This document shows, piece by piece, positions 16,631 through 23,441 of a DNA stretch of 59,016 nucleotides. The notes beneath the pieces are model-generated. The model was given only the letters and a program-made list of their open reading frames with translations. It was not told where the DNA came from and ran no database searches. A program made the position numbers and the translations under genes. Source of the stretch: JAFGPS01 sp964570855. GTDB taxonomy: Bacteria; Planctomycetota; Phycisphaerae; Sedimentisphaerales; Anaerobacaceae. Numbering within the stretch: the first letter of the stretch is position 1; the number at the start of each line of letters is the position of its first letter. Location of the stretch: NCBI GenBank assembly GCA_964570855.1, contig CAZMZR010000010.1:1-59016 (forward strand), in the 5' to 3' direction.

Positions 16631-17023
16631 CTAATATCTCATCCTGTTGGGAATCACGCCACGCACACCGCCTTTAGGTTTAGAAATATCCCCTTCTCGC
16701 CTTGGAATTAGATGGATGTGGGCATGCATGATAGTCTGGCCTGCACTTTTTCCACAGTTTACGCCGATATTAAATCCTGTTACCGTCGAATCGGATTTTT
16801 CTATTTTATTACGAAGAATCCTGATTAATTCATCGGCGTCCTTTTTTTCTTCAAAAGTCATAGAGAAAAAATCTGGTGTGTGGAGAATTGGAAGCACCAA
16901 GACATGACCTTTTGTCACTGGATGCTTATCCTCGATTGCCACGACAGTTCCAAGCCTTTCGATAATCCTCGACTCGATAGCCACTAAACAAAAAGGACAA
17001 TCAAATTTGGATTCTGACTTCAT
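16631..17023 (-). CDS. HIT-family (histidine triad) protein
   Basis: 130 residues. The catalytic triad motif HAHIHLIPR is near residue 100, and an N-terminal CPFC pair suggests the zinc-binding form seen in many bacterial HIT proteins. Family members hydrolyse nucleotide conjugates such as AMP-lysine or Ap4A. The gene lies head-to-head against the + strand operon end (92 bp apart, converging) and 6 bp after the small Cys protein upstream of it, so those two probably form one transcript. Confidence 0.88.
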   Translation of the reverse strand: MKSESKFDCPFCLVAIESRIIERLGTVVAIEDKHPVTKGHVLVLPILHTPDFFSMTFEEKKDADELIRILRNKIEKSDSTVTGFNIGVNCGKSAGQTIMHAHIHLIPRREGDISKPKGGVRGVIPNRMRY

Positions 17024-17029
17024 AAGCTA

Positions 17030-17245
17030 TTATTTTCCTTTCTCGTTACTACCGATTGACTTATCGATTTTGCCGTCGGGCAGCATATTGTCAGGGTGAT
17101 AAATGCCTTTTTCCTCCAATTGGTATCTTTTACAGTTTTGCCAGTTTTTGATCGATTTACAATACTTCTGAGCCCAAGATTTGTCCAGCCTTTCTTCTCT
17201 TTCAAATCTTCTTAAAGGACAAATGTTAAACCATTTACATACCAT
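17030..17245 (-). CDS. Small Cys-containing conserved protein (family often labelled uracil-DNA glycosylase-associated)
   Basis: 71 residues. The pattern CKWFNICPLRRF, then KSWAQKYCKS, NWQNCKRYQLEEKGIYHPDNMLPDG is one I know from small proteins of anaerobes and archaea with four spaced Cys, frequently annotated by association as uracil-DNA glycosylase although far too short for that enzyme. The four Cys probably bind Zn or an Fe-S cluster. It starts the short minus operon with the HIT gene. The function is unknown. Confidence 0.65.
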   Translation of the reverse strand: MVCKWFNICPLRRFEREERLDKSWAQKYCKSIKNWQNCKRYQLEEKGIYHPDNMLPDGKIDKSIGSNEKGK

Positions 17246-17333
17246 AAAATACTCATACTCAAAAATATATTTTGTAAATTAGCAATCACTTTTAGCACAA
17301 ATTGGAGCAGATTTATAGAAAATCAAGTTTCTA

Positions 17334-17845
17334 TTACGCAACACTTTCTCCTTGGAGAACATACTTTCTGCTATTTTCTATTACCCTGTCTGTCTGTGCA
17401 GAAACATCTTGAACATATCTTGTTGCCATTGTCAAATCTGTATGGCCGAGGAGCCTCTGAACAGCAAATGGATCACCCGACCTTGCTGCTATCGTAGCAG
17501 CAGTTCTTCTAAGCGAATAGAAACCTGTCCCTTTGGGCACATTAAGACCTGCTTTTATAATCAACCTTCGGAACTTTGTTGTTACTAAATTTATCATTGT
17601 ATATTTCTCATTACCATTCACATCAGTCTTCACAAGTGTCTGTATGTATAGATTGCCTCTGGTTGTATAAAAAACTAGACTACCTTTTCTGGGGATCTTT
17701 TTAAGTGACTTAATTGTTTCCGGCCATAAAGGCAAGTCCCGGTAAATGCCTGTTTTTCTTCTCGGCAATATTACTCTGCCATTTATAAGGTCCAAATCAC
17801 TCCATTTCAGAAATGCGCAATCAGTACATCCAATTCCACGTTAAT
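17334..17845 (-). pseudogene. Tyrosine recombinase (phage-type integrase), C-terminal remnant
   Basis: The open part (TTG 17795 to TAA 17334-17336) encodes the catalytic domain end: FYSLRRTAATIAA holds the second Arg, RLLGHTDLTMATRYVQ the His/His-Trp position and the nucleophilic Tyr. Upstream in the same frame CTDCAFLKWSDLDL, which contains the first-Arg region, is still readable to about 17845, but it is then broken by stops and apparent shifts. There is no N-terminal core-binding domain. It is not of the integron IntI type. It marks an old mobile element in this patch. Confidence 0.7.
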
Positions 17846-18381
17846 CCGCATCTAAATATAGCCCGCGCGGCGATTGAGCGGGATTAAAGTAAATTCCCAT
17901 CGGCTCGAACATATCAAGCTTACATCGCCTTATTACAGAAGGAAACAGTACAATGTAAATTTACAATGCTAATACCCACAAACAGAATCTATAAGCGTTG
18001 TGATAGTAACCTTAATGTGGTCTGGCAAATCCTCCCAAGATTTAACTACCTCTTGCAAGTCTTTGGGCAAATCTTCTAATGTCTGGGTAGTTTTTGTGGC
18101 AGTTTTTTGTTGTACTTTGCCTAAGTCTTGTTATTTAAAGAAGTTAGAGATTTGGTGTTGTGGTTTGCTAAACCGTAGGCTGAGTCAAATCACTATATTA
18201 AGCGAAATGAAACCACCTATTTGTTTGTCATTTCTATCTTGACGGAACAAGATTAGTTTGTATTTTATGAGGATACAGAAGCGACTGTGATTCCTCTGAA
18301 TGACGAGAAGTTCGGGATGTTATACGGAAACCATATATACATTGTTAGAGTAAAAAGTTTCCGTTATCTAGGTGAATAGAT
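17846..18381. other. 536-bp gene-poor stretch between integrase remnant and cassette genes
   Basis: Apart from the short minus-strand relic at 17969-18130 and a GTTAGAG motif at 18344-18350, I see no intact gene. Possible frames are short and lack start signals. The composition is AT-rich with many scattered stops, as in decayed mobile DNA. Confidence 0.5.
17969..18130 (-). pseudogene. Relic of a mobile-element-associated ORF
   Basis: An open minus-strand frame of 53 codons ending at 17969 reads LEDLPKDLQEVVKSWEDLPDHIKVTITTLID. The pattern (DLxxVVxxWxxLPxxIKxxI) is like tails encoded beside planctomycete integrases, as I recall them. It has no start codon or upstream open frame. I call it a remnant with low confidence. 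Confidence 0.3.
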
Positions 18382-18810
18382 ATGAACGAAAACATAGAAT
18401 CACCAGATGTAGAGCCAGAGGATTCAGGGAAAGGTATTCCCATCAAACGCCTTAAAGGAAGACGAGCGTTCACTAATGTCCGGAGAGAACTTTCTGATGA
18501 GGAGCTTTCATCTCCGGCTGTTCAGCGAATGCTTATTGATGATATTGAAAGGTTGGAAAAGGAAAATTTCGATCTTTTAGAGTATCAAGAAAAGTTTCAT
18601 GAGGCTGATAAAAAAGCTGCTATCTTGGAGGAAAAACTGAAGGCAAGTGTGACCCAAGAAATAGCTTTTGGCGTTTGTCTCACTTTAGGTGCTGCTTCGT
18701 TGGCTTACGCACCATCAGTATGGACTAATCAACCTACAGGGTGGATAGCGATCGCTTTTGGGGCATTCCTAATAATTGGCGGCATCGCTTCAAAGGTGGT
18801 GAAGCGATGA
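18382..18810 (+). CDS. Hypothetical coiled-coil protein with two C-terminal transmembrane segments
   Basis: 142 residues. A charged N-terminus leads to a likely coiled coil (about 45-85: ERLEKENFDLLEYQEKFHEADKKAA), then two hydrophobic segments (about 94-112 and 119-138) with a short loop. I do not recognise a family. ATG 18382 is the first in frame after GTTAGAG, with AGGTGAATAG upstream. The stop overlaps the next start (ATGA at 18807-18810), so both products are made together. Its position inside a cassette suggests horizontally mobile cargo. Confidence 0.6.
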   Translation: MNENIESPDVEPEDSGKGIPIKRLKGRRAFTNVRRELSDEELSSPAVQRMLIDDIERLEKENFDLLEYQEKFHEADKKAAILEEKLKASVTQEIAFGVCLTLGAASLAYAPSVWTNQPTGWIAIAFGAFLIIGGIASKVVKR

Positions 18811-19169
18811 AAATTATAATTCAATCAATAGCTGACAAAGGTATCAAAGGGAAAGAACGCCTTGTATTGAAGGTCAAATCGGACACCGATATCGGAGATT
18901 ACATCATAATTCAAGCAGAGTATTCTGACGAACAAGTTACAACAAGCACATATAATACGTTTTGGTTTCCATACAAAGCTGTATCCGCTGGTGATTTAGT
19001 CGTTTTATATTCAAAGTCAGGGCGAGACAATGAGAAAGAATTTAAAAGCGGTCTAAAAACTCATTTTTTCTATTGGGGTTTAGATTCTTCCATATGGGGT
19101 CGCAAAGACCGAGCACCTGTTTTGTTACATTCTCCAGAATGGATTAGCAAGAAACCAGAAGAACTCTAA
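18807..19169 (+). CDS. Conserved hypothetical protein (cassette cargo)
   Basis: 120 residues from ATG 18807. The layout, with KERLVLKVKSDTDIGDYIII, NTFWFPYKAVSAGDLVVLYSKSG, THFFYWGLDSSIW and APVLLHSPEW, resembles a soluble family of about 110-130 aa that I have seen scattered in bacterial accessory DNA without a known function. It is predicted cytoplasmic. The TAA stop (19167-19169) forms part of the attC R'' box (TAAC). Coupling to the upstream membrane protein suggests the two act as a pair. Confidence 0.6.
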   Translation: MKIIIQSIADKGIKGKERLVLKVKSDTDIGDYIIIQAEYSDEQVTTSTYNTFWFPYKAVSAGDLVVLYSKSGRDNEKEFKSGLKTHFFYWGLDSSIWGRKDRAPVLLHSPEWISKKPEEL

Positions 19170-19235
19170 CATGGGCATTCACGCTGATCCCAAAAGCCTC
19201 GCGGCTTTTGGTCCAGGTGATGCCCGGCGTTAGGG
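19164..19235 (+). repeat. attC-like integron recombination site
   Basis: A 72-nt imperfect palindrome with attC layout. R'' CTCTAAC (19164-19170) pairs with R' GTTAGGG (19229-19235). L'' GGGCATTCAC (19173-19182) pairs with L' GTGATGCCC (19217-19225), leaving one extrahelical T at 19179. After unpaired spacers, a 9-bp inner stem (19190-19198 with 19203-19211) closes a TCGC loop. The cut site would be G19229^T19230. Extrahelical base, unpaired spacer and position at a stop codon are all as in known attC sites. Confidence 0.72.
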
Positions 19236-19423
19236 AATGAATATGATATCATATGAGTATAGACTTAAAGGACCAACCCAGCCATCATAGTGCGCAACAA
19301 AGCGCGCAACAACTACGTTCGTTTAGGCTACTTTCACGCTTCAGTTGTGCTTCGGCCAGCATCATAAGTTCTTTTTTAGCAACCATTAATCACTTATTAA
19401 CAAATACTTACAAATCTACATCC

Positions 19424-19468
19424 CAGACTGTCGATCCGAAGGTTGTGAGTTCGAGTCTCATCGGCCTT
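19424..19468 (+). tRNA. 3' half of a tRNA-Asp-like gene (truncated, likely attachment remnant)
   Basis: The anticodon loop CTGTCGA (anticodon GTC, Asp) with 3' stem TCCGA, a short variable loop, a perfect T-stem GTGAG/CTCAT around TTCGAGT and an acceptor strand CGGCCTT can be read. The 5' side of the anticodon stem (CCAGA) pairs only partly, and there is no D-arm or 5' acceptor strand upstream. CCA is not encoded. Such 3' halves are left when elements integrate in tRNA genes. Confidence 0.6.
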
Positions 19469-19472
19469 GTTC

Positions 19473-19510
19473 AAAGCCTTGTTGATATTAAAAACCGGCA
19501 AGGCTTTTTC
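19473..19510 (+). terminator. Rho-independent terminator behind the tRNA remnant
   Basis: AAAGCCTTG (19473-19481) pairs with CAAGGCTTT (19499-19507) across a 17-nt loop and continues as a run of T. The location just after the tRNA-like T-arm is that expected for a tRNA gene terminator. Confidence 0.7.
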
Positions 19511-19786
19511 TCCATTGCAGTTCTAACAAAGTAATTGTAAGGAATATTAATGCCAATCTATGGCAATTATGGTCTCTTTTATCGCAGAATCGCGAATTTA
19601 CCAAAAAATATCAGTATTTTTCAGACAATCATGTATAAAAAAAATAAAAAAGCTTGAATTTCCGGGGAACTTCTGTTATTTTTAAATGAGTATAAGAAGT
19701 GAAGGTGTGCAAATATAAAATCCTTACGGCCTTAAAGAACCGGAGATGCTCTGTATTCTTCAGGTTTCTGTCAGGAGGGTCTATTT

Positions 19787-22700
19787 ATGAAAAAGTCATA
19801 TCCTAAATCATCATACCCAGTATTTTTCATTATCATTTTATTCACAGCACTCTTTATGACCACTGCGGTTTCGGCGGCTGATTGCGACTGGAATTCCGGA
19901 GACTCATATAAGATGCACTGGCCGCAAGAGCCGGATCTGAATCGCACAGGTGTCGCTATCGCAATGACGATGGCAACTTTGGCGGATGATTTCGAATGCT
20001 CAGGCAGCGGGCCGATCGAGGATATCCATTTTTGGGGCTCCTTCTATCGTGATAACTTGCCCCCGAACGGACCGGATAGTCTGACTTTTAAAATCAGTAT
20101 CTACTCGGACATCCCTGCAATCGGGGATCTACCGAGCAAGCCGGGCGATCTGCTCTGGACCCAAACATTCGTCCCCGGCGAATACTCTGCCGAGAGAATC
20201 CATGTTGGCTTGTCGGACTGGTATGACGGAGTTTACGGAAGCTATTCCCGGCAGAATCACAGATATACTTTTCAGTACAACTTCTGCATCGATGACGATC
20301 CTTTTATTCAGGAGGAAGGGACGATTTACTGGCTCGTTGTCGATGAAGTCGGACAGGGTGACTACGAATTTGGATGGAAGACAACGACACGTGATCTGCG
20401 CTGGAACGACGATGCCGTCTTGCGTCTTAATGCAAATTTTCCTTGGGTTGAATTGATTTATCCCAACGTGCATGAATACAAAGGCGAGTCGCTCGACCTG
20501 GCATTCGTGATAACCGGTACCGGTACCGGTGGTAACGGTGGCGATCAGACAGAGCGTCAATACGATTGGGGCGACGCTCCGGATGGAGCAGCGGCACCTG
20601 GTTATCCGACACTATCTACTAATAACGGGGCATACCATATAATTGACGGTCCATGGCTGGGTGACGATACGGATCAGCCGGACAGCGAATTAAACGGCCA
20701 GCCGGAGTCAAATGCTCTCGGTGATGACCTTGATATCGAGCCATTATTTTCTATTGGTACTCCAAACGACGACGAAGACGGTGTATTTATCCCGCCGATG
20801 TACCGGGGTCAGCCGGCAGATATAACACTCATGGTCGGCGGCGGTGGTTTTGTTGATGCGTGGGTCGATTTTGACGGAAATATGAGTTGGCAGGCCAGCG
20901 AAAAAATCTGCTGGTGGTTTCTGCCCGAAGGAATTCATACAATCTCCTTTATTGTTCCCGATGACGCCGTATGTGGGGAAACCTTCGCCCGATTCCGGAT
21001 AAGCAGAGATGGAACTTCATACCCGTGGGGTCCCGCCGACAGCGGGGAGGTCGAAGATCATCTGGCCGTTATTCACGATAATTGTGCGCAGTGTACCGGA
21101 CAGGAGTTTATCCGTGGAGACGTCGATCAGGATGCCGAAGTCACCGATGCCGATGTTACCTTAATTATGAATTACGTGCTTTCAGGAGCTCCCACACCCG
21201 AGTGTATGGATGCCGCGGATGCCGACGACAACGGTGTTGTAGATATTAAAGATACAACATATATTGTGCATTACCTCAACGGAGGTCCTGTGATTCCTGA
21301 ACCATTTCCGGATTGCGGTCCGGACCCCACGGATGATACGCTGACTTGTGACCAATACGACAATTGTCCCGGAAACACCTTAATTATTACTGAAAACGCC
21401 AAATGGTTTAATCTGCCGGATGTGACCGAGAATGGGATTGACATCAGGATCGACAGTAACGACGGCACTATACGCAGAATCGCGGATGACTTCGAGTGCA
21501 GAAATGAAAATCTCCTTACGGATATACATCTTTGGTGTTCCTGGAAATATGATATACGGGGTACAATTGAAAAGATTCATATCGGTATCCATTCAGACGA
21601 CCCGGTCGGATTTTTAGGGAACGATCCGGACAATGAATTTTCCAAGCCGAGCCCCGGCGTACTGTGGGAAATGGATTTTCTGCCGGACGAGTTCCGGGAA
21701 ACACTTTACTATACGCTTCCCGATTCCGGCGAATGGTGGTGGGATCCGATTAACGGAGAACTCATTGAGGGCGGGGATAATAAAATATGGCGGATAGATA
21801 TCAACATTGACCCCAATATGGCCTTTCGACAGCAGGGTACGATTGATGATCCACGAATCTACTGGCTTGAAGTGCAGGTTGATGCGAATAACGGCGAATT
21901 CGGCTGGAAAACCCGCCGGTGGCCCGATCATTATATGGACGACGCCGTTTGGGATATTGGTACGGAAATGCCGCGATTCTGGAAGGAGCTGCGCTATCCG
22001 AAGGGGCATGCTTATCATGATCTGGAAAGAGATTCAATCGATATGGCATTTTGTCTGACATACACGCACGGTGAATCTATGCCTACTTCAAGACCGGTCA
22101 GTGCGACTCAGTGCCCCATTGCAGCGACACAATGTCCGACGGTAGCAACCCGTTGCCCGCCGGTTAATACCCAATGCCCTGTTGTTCAAACTCAGTGCCC
22201 GCCTCTGGAAACACAGTGTGTAGCAATAACTACATGTCCTCCGACGGAAACTAGGTGCCCGGTAGCACCAACTCGGTGCCCGATAGTATCAACAGAATGT
22301 CCTGTTTATGAGACCAGGTGCCCGCCGACTGATACTAAATGTCCTGTTGTCGATACTCAGTGTCCGATAGTTGAGACGGAATGTCCTGTTTATGAGACCC
22401 GCTGTCCGCCGTCTGATACTCAATGCCCTGTCGTATATACCCAATGTCCCTTTTTAGAAACAGCGTGTTATGCAATAACGAATTGTCCTTCAACGGAAAC
22501 TACTTGTCCGGTTGCTTATACCCAGTGCCCTGTCGTATATACTCAATGTCCTCCTGATGTGACCAGATGTCCCCCCGTAGAAACAAGGTGTCCGTCAGTA
22601 TATACAAAGTGTCCGCCAACATCTACTATATGCACAGCTGTCAGTACAGAATGTCCACCGATACCGACACAATGTCCTCAGGAACCAACACTATGTACAC

Positions 22701-23296
22701 CAACTCAGTGCCCAGAGGAAACTTTGTGCCCGGTAGCATCTACCAAGTGCCCGGTAGTTCAGACAGAATGTCCTGCTTATGAGACCAGGTGCCCAACAAC
22801 TGATACTCAATGCCCCCCGGTTGTATATACTCGGTGCCCGGCTGTCGAGACGGAATGTCCTGCTTATCAGACAAGATGTTATCAGGTTGAAACCGAATGC
22901 CCTGCGGTTGATACTAAATGCCCGGTCGTTGATACTCAGTGCCCGATAGTTCAGACGGAATGTTCTGCTTATGAGACAAGGTGTCCGCCGGTTGAAACTA
23001 AATGCCCGGTTATTGGTACCTGGTGCCCGATAGTTGAAACAGAATGTCCGAATGTAGATACGGAATGCCCGGAAGCATATACCAAGTGCCCGGCGACACC
23101 AACTGCTTGCTCTGGCGGTGATATATGTCTGATTAAAATGTCCCCGATTTGTGATCCGTTTCTTACGTTTACACCGGGTTGTTCTCCTTTAGGATCAAAC
23201 GGAACTCAAAGTTCTCGCATAGAGAGGGAATGTCCGGTGATTGAAACCATGTGCCCGACCGTTATATCTACCGATTTATTGGCAAAATCAATGTAA
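19787..23296 (+). CDS. Secreted multidomain protein with C-terminal Thr-X-Cys-Pro heptad repeats
   Basis: 1169 residues. A signal peptide (FFIIILFTALFMTTAVSAA) leads to a DUF7901-like domain (ADDFECSGSGPIEDIHFWGS, about 60-250), a GEVED domain (FVDAWVDFDGN to SGEVEDHLA, about 345-430), a dockerin-like EF-hand pair (RGDVDQDAEVTDADVTLIM, DADDNGVVDIKDTTYI, about 443-500) and a second DUF7901-like domain (about 560-760). From Cys776 to Cys1108 there are 49 Cys, nearly all in 7-residue T-x-C-P-x-x-x units; two more units come near the end. Sub-blocks of four units recur. AGGAGGG at 19771-19777 fixes ATG 19787. It is probably a cell-surface or extracellular structural protein. The domain names are from family knowledge; the repeat function is unknown. 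Confidence 0.85.
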   Translation: MKKSYPKSSYPVFFIIILFTALFMTTAVSAADCDWNSGDSYKMHWPQEPDLNRTGVAIAMTMATLADDFECSGSGPIEDIHFWGSFYRDNLPPNGPDSLTFKISIYSDIPAIGDLPSKPGDLLWTQTFVPGEYSAERIHVGLSDWYDGVYGSYSRQNHRYTFQYNFCIDDDPFIQEEGTIYWLVVDEVGQGDYEFGWKTTTRDLRWNDDAVLRLNANFPWVELIYPNVHEYKGESLDLAFVITGTGTGGNGGDQTERQYDWGDAPDGAAAPGYPTLSTNNGAYHIIDGPWLGDDTDQPDSELNGQPESNALGDDLDIEPLFSIGTPNDDEDGVFIPPMYRGQPADITLMVGGGGFVDAWVDFDGNMSWQASEKICWWFLPEGIHTISFIVPDDAVCGETFARFRISRDGTSYPWGPADSGEVEDHLAVIHDNCAQCTGQEFIRGDVDQDAEVTDADVTLIMNYVLSGAPTPECMDAADADDNGVVDIKDTTYIVHYLNGGPVIPEPFPDCGPDPTDDTLTCDQYDNCPGNTLIITENAKWFNLPDVTENGIDIRIDSNDGTIRRIADDFECRNENLLTDIHLWCSWKYDIRGTIEKIHIGIHSDDPVGFLGNDPDNEFSKPSPGVLWEMDFLPDEFRETLYYTLPDSGEWWWDPINGELIEGGDNKIWRIDINIDPNMAFRQQGTIDDPRIYWLEVQVDANNGEFGWKTRRWPDHYMDDAVWDIGTEMPRFWKELRYPKGHAYHDLERDSIDMAFCLTYTHGESMPTSRPVSATQCPIAATQCPTVATRCPPVNTQCPVVQTQCPPLETQCVAITTCPPTETRCPVAPTRCPIVSTECPVYETRCPPTDTKCPVVDTQCPIVETECPVYETRCPPSDTQCPVVYTQCPFLETACYAITNCPSTETTCPVAYTQCPVVYTQCPPDVTRCPPVETRCPSVYTKCPPTSTICTAVSTECPPIPTQCPQEPTLCTPTQCPEETLCPVASTKCPVVQTECPAYETRCPTTDTQCPPVVYTRCPAVETECPAYQTRCYQVETECPAVDTKCPVVDTQCPIVQTECSAYETRCPPVETKCPVIGTWCPIVETECPNVDTECPEAYTKCPATPTACSGGDICLIKMSPICDPFLTFTPGCSPLGSNGTQSSRIERECPVIETMCPTVISTDLLAKSM

Positions 23297-23330
23297 TATA
23301 GGGATAAAACAACATATATTAAAAGCTTAA

Positions 23331-23376
23331 AAAAGAATCCTTGAGTCGTCTATATGGGTCAGGGATTCTTTTATTT
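23331..23376 (+). terminator. Rho-independent terminator of the Cys-repeat gene
   Basis: AAAAGAATCCTTGA (23331-23344) pairs with TCAGGGATTCTTTT (23359-23372) over 14 bp with one G-T pair, followed by ATTTT. It separates the Cys-repeat gene from the two membrane-protein genes. Confidence 0.85.
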
Positions 23377-23441
23377 TAACACTGTAGTATTTTTTACGAG
23401 TTTGCCTATTTGCTCTTGTTATTTTTCTTTTTGCTCAGAGT

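Larger units (their letters stand above)
18345..19229 (+). mobile_element. Putative integron-type gene cassette with two overlapping genes
   Basis: The unit is bounded on the left by GTTAGAG (18344-18350) and on the right by the attC-like site whose GTTAGGG begins at 19229. It holds two ORFs on the same strand as a normal cassette, and the stop codon of the second is embedded in the attC R'' box, as is common. No integron integrase gene is in the window, so it would be an isolated cassette, perhaps inserted at a secondary site. The left boundary has no visible attC or attI structure and is the weaker end. Confidence 0.45.
19170..19786. other. 617-bp non-coding stretch: attC, tRNA 3' half, terminator, leader
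   Basis: It contains the attC-like site, a tRNA-Asp-like 3' half (19424-19468), its terminator (19473-19510) and then about 270 bp of AT-rich leader before the secreted Cys-rich protein. An open frame at 19253-19534 runs through the tRNA relic and terminator and is not credible as a gene. Confidence 0.6.

Noticed and set aside
17334..17845. Integron integrase IntI for the attC cassette
   Set aside because: The catalytic text matches ordinary phage-type recombinases, the IntI-specific insert is not seen, and the gene is truncated.
17841..17912. 23-codon minus-strand ORF beginning MFEPMGIYFNP
   Set aside because: It has no Shine-Dalgarno and overlaps the broken upstream end of the integrase remnant, so the reading is probably chance.
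19290..19362. Second attC-like palindrome (GCAACAACT with AGTTGTGC)
   Set aside because: An 8-bp stem with one bulge can be drawn, but there is no GTTRRRY end and the centre does not fold, so it is too weak to call.
19253..19534. 93-codon + strand ORF
   Set aside because: It passes through the tRNA remnant and its terminator and has no family resemblance.
20129..20560. Antisense ORF of 143 codons over the Cys-repeat gene
   Set aside because: Shadow of a GC-biased coding strand; no start signal and no recognisable domain.
22090..23110. CRISPR-like direct DNA repeat of about 21 bp
   Set aside because: The repeats are in-frame codons of the TxCP heptads with variable wobble bases and no unique spacers.
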